NCBI GenBank assembly: GCA_020634455.1
Contig: JACKBQ010000001.1
Coordinates: forward strand, 2,542,001-2,606,000
Direction: 5' to 3'
Source: Ardenticatenaceae bacterium
GTDB taxonomy: Bacteria; Chloroflexota; Anaerolineae; Promineifilales; Promineifilaceae
Length of the DNA: 64,000 nucleotides
Shown piece after piece: positions 40,835 to 48,997 of this stretch (position 1 is its first letter; every line of letters starts with the position of its first letter). The notes beneath the pieces were generated by a model that was not told the origin of the DNA, made no database searches, and saw only the letters and a list, made by a program, of their open reading frames with translations. The position numbers and the translations under genes are program-made.

Positions 40835-42793
40835 TTATGAAAGATTTGCTAAGAATTCTTGAAACTTCTTTTCGAGTTTTAAATGTGCTTCCTTGAGCTT
40901 CTCATGTGCTGGAAATAATTTTTCAGCATCAACTCTCTGTATAGCTTTTAAAATTGTATGAACAGAACTGCGATTCTTTTCTATTTTTTCATGAGTGAGA
41001 TAGTGATTTAAAAATCCAAAATACCTTTTCATTTCGTTTTCTTCATTGATATAAAAAAGGATTTTTGCTATAGAATTTGCAACTAGGTTCACGCTTTTTG
41101 AAGCTTCCTTCCCAAAATATGGCAAATATTGTTGAATGCCACTAACCCAATCGTAACAGTTTGCATCGAGAGATGCGATTAAAATATTGGTGAGCGCATT
41201 TGCGTATTCTGTATCTGCAACTGCGACTTCATTCTTAGCTACTTGCTGTGATATTTCAAAATAACTGGCAATTGCTCCTTCTAAATGAAAGGAACCCGAC
41301 CAACTGTAAATACCCTCTACTATTCCTTCGAACCAGTGCAATGTTATTTCTTCTAAAAGCTTAGCAATTTCCTCGCCAGATCTGAAATGAAATACTTTAT
41401 GCCAAGCAGGCGAATTGCCTAAATGATGTCTCTCACTTATCCAATGATATGTATCAAGCAATAAGTTTTCTTTGTGGACTTTCATTGCGAGTTGGGATAT
41501 TTGTATCATACCTCTTGAGACTGAGCGTTCAAGAACAAGATCTGGATCGTCCTCTTTAAGCAAAAACCTATCTATTTCCCATAAAAGAGAAAAAAGAGGA
41601 CCTAGTTGCTCTAAAATGGGGAACCCTTCAGTAATTTCAGGCCAATGTTCATCATATTTTTTGTTGACCCCAAGAGGCAATAAGAGAATATCAATTAATT
41701 GTTGCCTTAAAGGCTTCCAACCAGGATGGCTTGAATCTTTGAAAAAAACATCAATGATAATTCCGTTATAACCCCAGTTTGCATCAAAAATATCAGTAGA
41801 AAACACTTCCCTTCGAAAACCTATCCTAGGGTCGTATTCATGTATCAAGCAACCAAATGAGGTCAAAACTTGCGAAGCTGAAATTTGGTCATTGGCAATT
41901 AGAGCAATTGACCAAATTTCTGTAAGCATTCCAGCATGATATGCAATTATTGCACTATCTAACAACTCTTTTGTTATACCATCACGTAAAATTTCTCTCT
42001 CTGTAAAAACGTCTTCAATGTTGAAATATAAAAGCTCAGAACTATAGATTAACTGCTTCTTCGATTGACTGTAAAAAACACGTTCACCCATTAACGCGTT
42101 CATGGTAAGCCTAGTAACGATGTGATCTGAATTCCGGATCATCCGTCTAGTTATGTCAACCAAAAGCCTTTGAGTATCATGATAATGCATAAGATTAAAT
42201 GGAAATCTAAGTATGCGAATGCTTTCATACACAATCTTGCCCGTATGAAAATCTCTGTAACTATTTCCGGCGAGGATTTGAAAGGCATGGCGACGAATGC
42301 TATCGCGATCTATTTGTTCAACTATATGATTAATAATTGATTCAGGCGTAATAAAATTGGCAATAGCCTCCACATATCTAGTAAGGCTGAACAGCGCAGA
42401 AAAAAGGCTAATAACCCCCAAACCCCCAAACAAAGGGGGAAGCCACTGTGGGTGATCAGTAACAAATAAGGACATAAAACTAAGAAATAGTAAAAGCAAC
42501 ACATAATTGCGGATCAAAGCCTTGAATTCGATTTGTTGAACTAAGAGACTTGAGGCGCGAAGCGAATAGGAATCAACTGAAATTTGCACATACAGTAAGG
42601 AAAATGAAACTGCGATTGCCAAGATTCCAGCTAAAGTTTGAACTAATGTTAGCAAAAAAGATTGCACATCTTGGGAGGAAATATCAGGTGTCCAATAATA
42701 GTACCACCACAAGATAGCCAAACATAAAAAAGTTGTGACTGCACTAACTATAAAGTAAAAAGGTAATTGACTGGAGATCGAATTGCGATTCAT
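40835..42793 (-). CDS. Large membrane protein of foreign composition, unknown function
   Basis: Not recognised with confidence. 652 residues: four hydrophobic segments at the N-terminus (about 10-32, 44-68, 92-112, 118-138), followed by a helical cytoplasmic domain of about 500 residues rich in Leu, Ile, Glu and Trp. The segment LAGILAIAVSFSLLYVQISVDSYS loosely recalls DUF2254 membrane proteins (quoted in part: AGILAIAVSF). The gene is markedly AT-rich and lacks ACGGCCGT over almost 2 kb, unlike all neighbours, so it is probably acquired. No ribosome binding site is seen; TAGAAT lies eight bases before the ATG. A defence or phage-related role is possible but unsupported. Confidence 0.7.
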   Translation of the reverse strand: MNRNSISSQLPFYFIVSAVTTFLCLAILWWYYYWTPDISSQDVQSFLLTLVQTLAGILAIAVSFSLLYVQISVDSYSLRASSLLVQQIEFKALIRNYVLLLLFLSFMSLFVTDHPQWLPPLFGGLGVISLFSALFSLTRYVEAIANFITPESIINHIVEQIDRDSIRRHAFQILAGNSYRDFHTGKIVYESIRILRFPFNLMHYHDTQRLLVDITRRMIRNSDHIVTRLTMNALMGERVFYSQSKKQLIYSSELLYFNIEDVFTEREILRDGITKELLDSAIIAYHAGMLTEIWSIALIANDQISASQVLTSFGCLIHEYDPRIGFRREVFSTDIFDANWGYNGIIIDVFFKDSSHPGWKPLRQQLIDILLLPLGVNKKYDEHWPEITEGFPILEQLGPLFSLLWEIDRFLLKEDDPDLVLERSVSRGMIQISQLAMKVHKENLLLDTYHWISERHHLGNSPAWHKVFHFRSGEEIAKLLEEITLHWFEGIVEGIYSWSGSFHLEGAIASYFEISQQVAKNEVAVADTEYANALTNILIASLDANCYDWVSGIQQYLPYFGKEASKSVNLVANSIAKILFYINEENEMKRYFGFLNHYLTHEKIEKNRSSVHTILKAIQRVDAEKLFPAHEKLKEAHLKLEKKFQEFLANLS

Positions 42794-42875
42794 AGAAACG
42801 TATTCTACTATAAAATTAGTAGCACACTGAGATAATTACAACAATCAATCTCAAATTATGCAAAAGGTGGATTTT

Positions 42876-44372
42876 ATGAAAATAATAGTCAAGCAAGGTG
42901 AAATTCAAGCCAGCACGGCAGATACGCTCATCGTCAATTTGTTTGATGATGTGACCACACCCGGCGGAGCCACCGGCGCAGTGGACCAGGCGCTGGGCGG
43001 CGCGATTAGCGAGCTCATCGCCAGCGGCGACCTGACCGGCAAGGCGGGTGAGGTGGGCGTGCTCTACCCGCGCGGCGCAATTGCGGCCACGCGGGTGCTG
43101 GTGGTAGGTCTGGGCAAGCGGGACGGCTTCAATCTGGAAGGCGTGCGCCAGGCCGCGGCCAACGGCATCAAGCAGGCGCACAAGCTCAAGGCCAAAAATG
43201 TGGCCACGATTGTGCACGGCGCGGGCATTGGCGGGCTGGATGTGGAAGCGGCGGCGCAGGCAACAGTCGAAGGCAGCTTGCTGGCCATCTACCGCTTTGC
43301 CGCCACCAAGCAGGAGCCAGAACCGCCGCACGAAATCGCTTCGCTGACGCTTGTGGAGTTTGATGGCGGCAAAGTGGCGGCCATTGGGGCAGGCAGCGCC
43401 CAAGCGCAAGCGATTGCCGCTGGCGTGGCGCTGGCCCGCGATCTGGTGAACATGCCGCCGAATGTGGCTACGCCGACGAAGCTGGCCGATACGGCCGTAA
43501 CCATCGCCAACGATTACAACCTCAAACTTACCATTGGGGACCGCGCCTGGGCTGCCGAGCGCAACATGGGCGGCTTTTTGGCCGTGGCCAAAGGCGCGGG
43601 TGAACCACCCAAATTCATCGTGCTGGAGCATAACGGCGACCGCGAAGATTTGGACACCATTGTGCTGGTGGGCAAGGGGATCACCTTCGACACGGGCGGT
43701 ATCTCCATCAAGCCGTCGGCCAACATGGAAGCAATGAAATCGGATATGGGGGGCGCAGCGGCCGTTTTGGGAACCATGAAAGTGGTGGGCGCCATGAACC
43801 TGCCGTTGCGGGTTATCGGCATTGCTCCGTGTACGGAAAATATGCCCGATGCCAACGCCTACCGCCCAGCCGACGTGATCACCGCCAGCAACGGCGTAAC
43901 CATCGAAATCATCTCCACCGACGCCGAGGGGCGGATGGTGCTGGCCGATGGGCTGGTTTACGCCACCAACTACAAGCCCAAGGCGGTCATCGATCTGGCC
44001 ACCCTGACCGGTTCCTGCGTGATTGCCCTGGGGCAGGGCATGGCGGCTGGCCTGTTCAGCACGGAGGATAGTTTGCGGGATAAATTGGTGATGGCAGGAA
44101 CGGCCGTACACGAGCGCGTCTGGCCTCTGCCCCTGTGGGACGATTACAAAGAAGCGATCAAATCAGACGTGGCGGACATCAAAAACAGCGGCGGCCGTTT
44201 TGGCGGCGTCGCCACCTCGGCAATCTTCCTCAAGCAGTTCACCGATTACAACTGGGCCCATCTGGACATCGCCGGCATGGCCCTGAGCGAAAAAGGCAAC
44301 GCCTACACCCCACGCGGCGGCACCGGCTACGGCGTGCGTTTACTCGTTGAATTTTTGCGTAATTGGGCCTAG
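42876..44372 (+). CDS. pepA: Leucyl aminopeptidase
   Basis: A 498-residue M17 aminopeptidase. Metal and catalytic residues are in LVGKGITFDTGGIS (Lys, Asp), MKSDMGGAAAVLG (Asp) and STDAEGRMVLAD, where the usual Asn of NTDAEGR is Ser. The hexamer-forming N-terminal domain precedes it. It removes N-terminal residues from peptides in the cytoplasm and depends on two divalent metals. The start is the ATG six bases after AGGTGG rather than the upstream ATG. Convergence and divergence with neighbours suggest it is transcribed alone. Confidence 0.95.
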   Translation: MKIIVKQGEIQASTADTLIVNLFDDVTTPGGATGAVDQALGGAISELIASGDLTGKAGEVGVLYPRGAIAATRVLVVGLGKRDGFNLEGVRQAAANGIKQAHKLKAKNVATIVHGAGIGGLDVEAAAQATVEGSLLAIYRFAATKQEPEPPHEIASLTLVEFDGGKVAAIGAGSAQAQAIAAGVALARDLVNMPPNVATPTKLADTAVTIANDYNLKLTIGDRAWAAERNMGGFLAVAKGAGEPPKFIVLEHNGDREDLDTIVLVGKGITFDTGGISIKPSANMEAMKSDMGGAAAVLGTMKVVGAMNLPLRVIGIAPCTENMPDANAYRPADVITASNGVTIEIISTDAEGRMVLADGLVYATNYKPKAVIDLATLTGSCVIALGQGMAAGLFSTEDSLRDKLVMAGTAVHERVWPLPLWDDYKEAIKSDVADIKNSGGRFGGVATSAIFLKQFTDYNWAHLDIAGMALSEKGNAYTPRGGTGYGVRLLVEFLRNWA

Positions 44373-44455
44373 AGTTTGCGAGTCTGCAAGTGGCAAGTTT
44401 GCAAGTAAATACGCGCTACTTGCAAACTTGCAGACCTGCCCACTTGCCTACTTTT
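44373..44455. repeat. Intergenic palindrome with GCAAGTTTGCAAGT words
   Basis: Words GTCTGCAAGT and GCAAGTTTGCAAGTA mirrored by TACTTGCAAACTTGC and AGAC. It directly follows the pepA stop, so a terminator or 3' stabiliser is likely. Confidence 0.65.
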
Positions 44456-44473
44456 CCCCTACCCAACTATAAT
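44444..44473 (+). promoter_or_regulatory. Promoter of the GCS2 ligase gene
   Basis: TTGCCT, an 18-base spacer and perfect TATAAT, about 50 bases before the ATG. Confidence 0.6.
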
Positions 44474-44525
44474 CTCCTCAGCAATCCGTTCACGCACAAT
44501 TGTGTCCACAAAATAGGAGAAGAAG

Positions 44526-45680
44526 ATGTCTGTACCGACCCCGCCACTCACGATGGGTATTGAGGAAGAGTATCAAATTATCGATCCCAAAACCCGCAAT
44601 CTCCACGCCTATATCACCGAATTTTTATCCCAGGATCAAAAACGAGATGTCAAGCTAAACCTGATGCCTGAACTGATGCAGTCACAGGTGGAAGTGGGCA
44701 GTCGCGTTTGCCAGAACATTGGCGAAGTGCGTCAAGAAGTGATTCGCCTGCGCCGGGCCGTGACGGAAATGGCAGACGCCAACGGGGTGGCCATCGCCGC
44801 TGCTTCTACCCATCCATTTGCCCGCTGGGATGAGCAATCGATCACCGAAGGGGTGCGCTACAAGGAGCTGCTGGACGACATGCAGGGCGTAGCCAAGCGG
44901 CTGCTCATTTTTGGCATGCATGTGCATGTGGGCTTTGGCAGCGATCTGGAATCGAAGAATTTGATGATAGAAGTGATGAACCAGGCGCGCTACTTTATCC
45001 CGCACCTGCTGGCGCTTTCGACGAGTTCGCCGTTTTGGCACGGCCGTAACACAGGCCTCCGTTCGTACCGCAGCGTGGTGTTTGAATCGCTGCCGCGCAC
45101 CGGCATTCCGCACTCCTTTGATTCCTGGGGCGAGTACCAGAGCTACGAGCGCACCCTGGGCATGGTGGGCGCGTTTGGCAAGGCCGACACGCGGGCCAAA
45201 ATCTGGTGGGATATACGGCCGCATCCCGTCTTCGACACGTTGGAATTCCGCATTACCGACATCTGTACCAGAGTGGATGAGGCAATCTGCATTGCGGCCC
45301 TGTTCCAGGCAATTTGCGCCAAACTGCTCAAGCTGCGCCGCCAAAATATGGCCTGGCGGCAGTACCGCCACATGCACATCACCGAAAATAAATGGCGTGC
45401 TGTGCGTTACGGCATCAATGGGGAACTGATCGATTTTGGCATTCAGGAATCGATCCCCTTCCCCAAATTAATGGACGAACTGCTGGAGTTGCTGGATGAT
45501 GTGGTAGATGAACTGGGCAGCCGTCAGGAAGTGGAATATGTGCACACCATCCTGAAAAATGGCACCAGCGCCGATCGGCAAATTGCTACTTACAACGCCC
45601 ACGGCGGCGACGCCAATCGTGAAGAGGCGCTCAAGGCGGTGGTGGATCATTTGGTGAAGGAAACGCGGGAGGGAATCTAA
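44526..45680 (+). CDS. Carboxylate-amine ligase, GCS2 type
   Basis: A 384-residue member of the glutamate-cysteine ligase family 2 (YbdK-like). Landmarks are TMGIEEEYQIID at the start, the metal-binding FGMHVHVGFG, and RTGIPHSFDSWGEY. These enzymes join glutamate to an amine such as cysteine using ATP; in YbdK the activity is weak and the natural substrate uncertain. AGGAGAAGAAG lies before the ATG. No glutathione synthetase gene is adjacent, so the pathway cannot be assigned. The downstream gap is a family-D repeat. Confidence 0.9.
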   Translation: MSVPTPPLTMGIEEEYQIIDPKTRNLHAYITEFLSQDQKRDVKLNLMPELMQSQVEVGSRVCQNIGEVRQEVIRLRRAVTEMADANGVAIAAASTHPFARWDEQSITEGVRYKELLDDMQGVAKRLLIFGMHVHVGFGSDLESKNLMIEVMNQARYFIPHLLALSTSSPFWHGRNTGLRSYRSVVFESLPRTGIPHSFDSWGEYQSYERTLGMVGAFGKADTRAKIWWDIRPHPVFDTLEFRITDICTRVDEAICIAALFQAICAKLLKLRRQNMAWRQYRHMHITENKWRAVRYGINGELIDFGIQESIPFPKLMDELLELLDDVVDELGSRQEVEYVHTILKNGTSADRQIATYNAHGGDANREEALKAVVDHLVKETREGI

Positions 45681-45701
45681 AAATAAAACGGGGATTTTAT
45701 C

Positions 45702-45765
45702 AACAGATTACGCAGATTTACCAGATTGTTTAATCTTTTCAATCTGCGCAATCTTTGATTTATGC
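45702..45765. repeat. Intergenic palindromic repeat, family D
   Basis: CAGATTACGCAGATTTACCAGATT words with the mirror AATCTGCGCAATCTTTG, between convergent genes (words quoted in parts). Matches the copy at 31772-31830. Confidence 0.65.
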
Positions 45766-45770
45766 CTTGG

Positions 45771-46442
45771 TCATTGCTGCACCGGCAGCACATGGAACAA
45801 AATGGCAAAGAAGTGGCAGGCGGAGCCGCCCAGGACAAACAGGTGCCAGATGGCGTGGTTGTAGGGCAGCTTTTCCCAAGCGTAAAAGATGACGCCCAGC
45901 GTGTACACCACACCGCCAACCACCAGCCAGACCACGCCGCCAGGGGGGATGGTGACGAGCATTTGCTTGAAGGCAATCACCACCAGCCAACCCATCAGGA
46001 CGTAAGCGGCCGTTGCTAATTTCTCCCAGCGGCCAATGAACACTGTTTTGAAAGCGATGCCCAGTAGCGCCAACCCCCAGACAATGCCAAACAACGTCCA
46101 GCCCCAGGGGCCACGCATGCTGACGAGGGTGAACGGTGTGTACGTTCCGGCAATCAGCAGGTAGATGGCGGAGTGGTCAAAAATGCGCAAAACTTGCTTG
46201 GCTTTGGGATGCTGAATGCTGTGGTAGAGGGTGGAGCAGAGGTAGAGCAAAACCAGGCTACTGCCGTAAATGCTAAAGCTCACCACGCGCCAGACGTCGC
46301 CGTAAATGGCGGCCAGCACCACCAGCAGCGTTAGCCCCGCGACGCTTAGCGCAGCGCCAATGCCGTGGGTGACACTGTTGGCAATTTCTTCTCCCACGGT
46401 GTATCCCATCACGTTGGTGGCTAATTTTCTGGCTCTGTTCAT
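45771..46442 (-). CDS. Hemolysin III family membrane protein
   Basis: A 223-residue protein with seven membrane segments of the PAQR/hemolysin III superfamily. Conserved features are EEIANSVTHGIG with the first His, STLYHS, FDHSAIYLLIAGTYTPF, and the C-terminal HAIWHLFVLGGSACHFFAI supplying further His. In bacteria the family is linked to membrane fluidity; true hemolytic activity is uncertain. The start at MNRARKL has GGGAG eight bases before it. Confidence 0.93.
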   Translation of the reverse strand: MNRARKLATNVMGYTVGEEIANSVTHGIGAALSVAGLTLLVVLAAIYGDVWRVVSFSIYGSSLVLLYLCSTLYHSIQHPKAKQVLRIFDHSAIYLLIAGTYTPFTLVSMRGPWGWTLFGIVWGLALLGIAFKTVFIGRWEKLATAAYVLMGWLVVIAFKQMLVTIPPGGVVWLVVGGVVYTLGVIFYAWEKLPYNHAIWHLFVLGGSACHFFAILFHVLPVQQ

Positions 46443-46554
46443 AGCTCGTCTCCCGGTTACTAATTTCTGTATGATAACGTGTGTAGCGTAGCACAAATTT
46501 TACTGACGAAAACGGCCGTTTACTATCTTTTAACTATCAAAAAGGAATCAAATT

Positions 46555-47214
46555 ATGGTTAGCAAACTGATTGACGTCAGCCACACCGTGGCTCACGGGC
46601 AAGTTACCTACAAAGGGCTGCCCGCGCCCATCATCTGCGATTTTCTCAGCCGCGAAGCGTCGCGGGCGCATTACAGCGGTGGCACCGAATTCCATATCGG
46701 CAAGATTGAGATGGTGGCTAACACGGGCACCTACGTAGACTCGCCTTTTCATCGCTACGCCGACGGCAAGGATTTGGCGGAGCTGCCGCTGAGTTCGTTG
46801 GCGAACCTGGATTGTGTGGTGGTGCGGGTGCCGGAGGGATACGGCCGTTCCCTCCACCCCGACCTGCTCAAGGGCAAAAATTTACAGGGGAAAGCCGTCC
46901 TGTTCGACACTGGCTGGTCACAGCATTGGAACACGGAGCAATATTTTGAGGGGCACACTTTTTTGACAGGGGAAACGGCCGTTGATCTGCAACAATCCGG
47001 CGCGGTTCTGGTGGGCATTGACTCCTACAACATTGATGATACAGAAGACGGCGCGCGCCCCGTCCACTCCACGCTGCTGCGCCACGACATTCCCATCGTC
47101 GAGCACTTGGCCCCGCTGCACGCCCTGCCCGACGACAACTTTCGCTTTTTCGCCGTGCCCGTCAAAGTAAAAGCGTTTGGTACTTTTCCCGTGCGTGCTT
47201 TTGGCCTGGTGTGA
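46555..47214 (+). CDS. Cyclase/kynurenine formamidase-like protein, variant metal motif
   Basis: A 219-residue member of the cyclase superfamily. The usual metal motif HxGTHxDxPxH reads NTGTYVDSPFH here, so two metal-binding His are replaced by Asn and Tyr. The strand IDVSHTVAHG at the start and GIDSYNIDD near residue 160 fit the fold. It may hydrolyse amides or lactones, but the altered motif argues against classical formamidase activity. AAGGA lies nine bases before the ATG. Confidence 0.82.
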   Translation: MVSKLIDVSHTVAHGQVTYKGLPAPIICDFLSREASRAHYSGGTEFHIGKIEMVANTGTYVDSPFHRYADGKDLAELPLSSLANLDCVVVRVPEGYGRSLHPDLLKGKNLQGKAVLFDTGWSQHWNTEQYFEGHTFLTGETAVDLQQSGAVLVGIDSYNIDDTEDGARPVHSTLLRHDIPIVEHLAPLHALPDDNFRFFAVPVKVKAFGTFPVRAFGLV

Positions 47215-47297
47215 ACAAAATCTTGATGTAAAATCAGCACGCATGTTCGTAAAACTTCGCGCAAATTTGTGTTTCTTTTTGTTTTTCTGGAGGCAAA

Positions 47298-47684
47298 ATG
47301 GCTAAATTGGACCTAATTGGGTTGGTCGTGAAAGATATGGCCGCGTCGCTAAAATTTTACCGGATGCTGGGCCTGGACATCCCGGCAGAGATGGACAGCG
47401 AGGGGCATGTGGAGGTAACGTTGCCCGGTGGTCTGCGCCTGGCCTGGGATTCATTGGACGTGATTATGAGCTTTAATGATGCGTGGGAAGCCCCGGTCGG
47501 CCACCGAATGGGCCTCGCCTTTTTGTGTGACAGCCCAGCTGAAGTGGACAGACTGTATGAAGACGTGGTCGCTGCTGGCTACGAGAGCCACAAAACACCC
47601 TGGGACGCCTTCTGGGTCCAACGCTACGCCCAGGTTCAGGACCCCGACGGCAACATCATTGATCTGTTTGCACCGCTGGCTTAG
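47298..47684 (+). CDS. VOC-family (glyoxalase-like) protein
   Basis: A 128-residue vicinal oxygen chelate fold with paired beta-alpha-beta modules: LDLIGLVVKDMAASLKFYRMLG opens the first (quoted in part as GLVVKDMAASLKFY), and YAQVQDPDGNIIDLFAPL closes the second. Glu residues near EVEVTL- and DPDGN-type positions could bind metal. Functions in this family include glyoxalase, dioxygenase and antibiotic binding; none can be chosen here. GGAGG precedes the ATG. Confidence 0.88.
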   Translation: MAKLDLIGLVVKDMAASLKFYRMLGLDIPAEMDSEGHVEVTLPGGLRLAWDSLDVIMSFNDAWEAPVGHRMGLAFLCDSPAEVDRLYEDVVAAGYESHKTPWDAFWVQRYAQVQDPDGNIIDLFAPLA

Positions 47685-47716
47685 TAAGCATCCTCAGCTG
47701 AGAACGTGGCACCGCA

Positions 47717-48325
47717 TTAAGGCAAAACATCGGCAATGGAGACGTCAAAATTAGCAAAGTTGGCAAAGGTGAGATCGTTGAAAGGAAGGTTGTGGTGGGC
47801 TTTTAGCTGGACCATCAGGCCGAGGTAGTTGCTCAGGATGCGGTTTTGCCAGTTGAGGTTTAGGTGAGAAACGGCCGTTTTCAACCCCGCCTCTTCTCCC
47901 TCAAACTCCACAAAATTGCCGTAAGGCAGCTCATCCAGCACAATTTCCACATCCTGCCAGGTGAACGTTTCGCGATACTTTTCATACACTTGCATCGGGG
48001 CAAAGCCAAGCCGGGTCAAAATTTCAGCCAGCGTGTCAAAATCGCTCACGTTCACTTCCAACTCTTCGCGTATTTTAGCTTCACTTTGGGGTAGATTTTT
48101 GGGGGTGCCTTTGTAGGTGAGCGTAACGGCCGTATCCTGCCGCAGCCGTAACAAAGAAAGCTCCTGATACAACCGCTCATCCTCTGTGTCAAAACGCACA
48201 TTCCGCTCAAAAACACGCGGCTTCTTCAACTCTGCCCCCGCCGCCAGCAGCCGCTCCCGAAACACCCCCAGCTCTGGGATAAAAAACTTCACCTCAACTT
48301 CTAAATTATTTGGCTTACTTGCCAC
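47717..48325 (-). CDS. CYTH-domain protein (class IV adenylate cyclase-like)
   Basis: A 202-residue CYTH domain. The ExExK motif is in LEVEVKFFI, followed by the charged strands VRFDTED, LLRLRQD, VTLTYKG and the later EIVLDELPYGNFVEFEG. Proteins of this fold hydrolyse triphosphates (thiamine triphosphatase, polyphosphatase) or make cAMP; the class IV cyclase branch is closest in layout. The start GTG lies inside a family-C repeat, so the true start could be different by a few codons. Confidence 0.85.
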   Translation of the reverse strand: MASKPNNLEVEVKFFIPELGVFRERLLAAGAELKKPRVFERNVRFDTEDERLYQELSLLRLRQDTAVTLTYKGTPKNLPQSEAKIREELEVNVSDFDTLAEILTRLGFAPMQVYEKYRETFTWQDVEIVLDELPYGNFVEFEGEEAGLKTAVSHLNLNWQNRILSNYLGLMVQLKAHHNLPFNDLTFANFANFDVSIADVLP

Positions 48326-48347
48326 TTTTCACTTTTCACTTTTTACA
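48319..48347. repeat. Short family-C repeat at a gene start
   Basis: CACTTTTCACTTTTCACT words overlapping the GTG start of the CYTH gene. Confidence 0.6.
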
Positions 48348-48352
48348 AAAAA

Positions 48353-48415
48353 GGGCGAGGCGATTGGTGGCAAAGGATACTCATTGTGCCATGAAATTTT
48401 CCAATCGCCTCGCCC
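48353..48415. repeat. Perfect 15-bp inverted repeat
   Basis: GGGCGAGGCGATTGG and its exact complement, separated by 33 bases, within the gap between the CYTH and biotin carrier genes. Family-A words follow immediately. Confidence 0.75.
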
Positions 48416-48420
48416 CCTAC

Positions 48421-48486
48421 GATTTACGAATTACGGATGACGGGTCACTGAATACCAATTACCGACCACGGATTACCGATTACTAC
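48421..48486. repeat. Intergenic palindromic repeat, family A
   Basis: ATTACGGATGACGG and CGGATTACCGATTAC words, ending at the stop codon of the biotin carrier gene. Confidence 0.65.
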
Positions 48487-48992
48487 TCCTCTTCATCCAC
48501 AATCACTGCCAGCACCTGATCCTTCTCCACGCTGGCACCTTGCGCCACGCTAATCCGGGCCACAATGCCCGATTTTGGCGCACGCAGCTCATTCTCCATC
48601 TTCATGGATTCCAGAATGATGATTTTGTCACCTTTCTCCACATGCTGCCCCTCAGACACGGGCACGGCGACAATCAAACCAGGCATAGGGGATTTGATTT
48701 GGGCTTCGCCAGTCACCTCGCTGGCCACCCCGCGGGCTTTAGCCAGGCGATAGGCCCGCTCATCCTGCACTTTTACTGTGTAAAGTTCGCCTTTTGTAAG
48801 CACTTCCCACACATCATCTCGCTCTTCCACTACCGCTTCTAGCGAACGATGGTTGAGCAGCAGCGACAGCACATCTCCTTCAGGCAGATGCTCAAAGTCA
48901 ATGTCATAACGCACCCCATTAACCAAAATCTGGTTATTGTGCTCAATTTCGATAATAAATTCTTCGTCGTTTACCGTCGTTATGTATTTCAT
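48483..48992 (-). CDS. Biotin carboxyl carrier protein of acyl-CoA carboxylase
   Basis: A 169-residue carrier. The C-terminal biotinyl domain has ESMKMENEL with the biotin Lys at about residue 131, preceded by SPMPGLIVAV and followed by ISVAQGASVEKDQ. The N-terminal half carries a beta-rich region of the kind found in propionyl-CoA carboxylase BT domains. It shuttles CO2 between biotin carboxylase (gene just upstream, five bases away) and carboxyltransferase. It is last in the operon. Confidence 0.93.
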   Translation of the reverse strand: MKYITTVNDEEFIIEIEHNNQILVNGVRYDIDFEHLPEGDVLSLLLNHRSLEAVVEERDDVWEVLTKGELYTVKVQDERAYRLAKARGVASEVTGEAQIKSPMPGLIVAVPVSEGQHVEKGDKIIILESMKMENELRAPKSGIVARISVAQGASVEKDQVLAVIVDEEE

Positions 48993-48997
48993 GGGCT

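Noticed and set aside
42816..44111. A 431-residue open frame on the minus strand opposite pepA
   Set aside because: It is the antisense shadow of a clear leucyl aminopeptidase; it is rich in His, Gly and Arg and has no domain or ribosome binding site.
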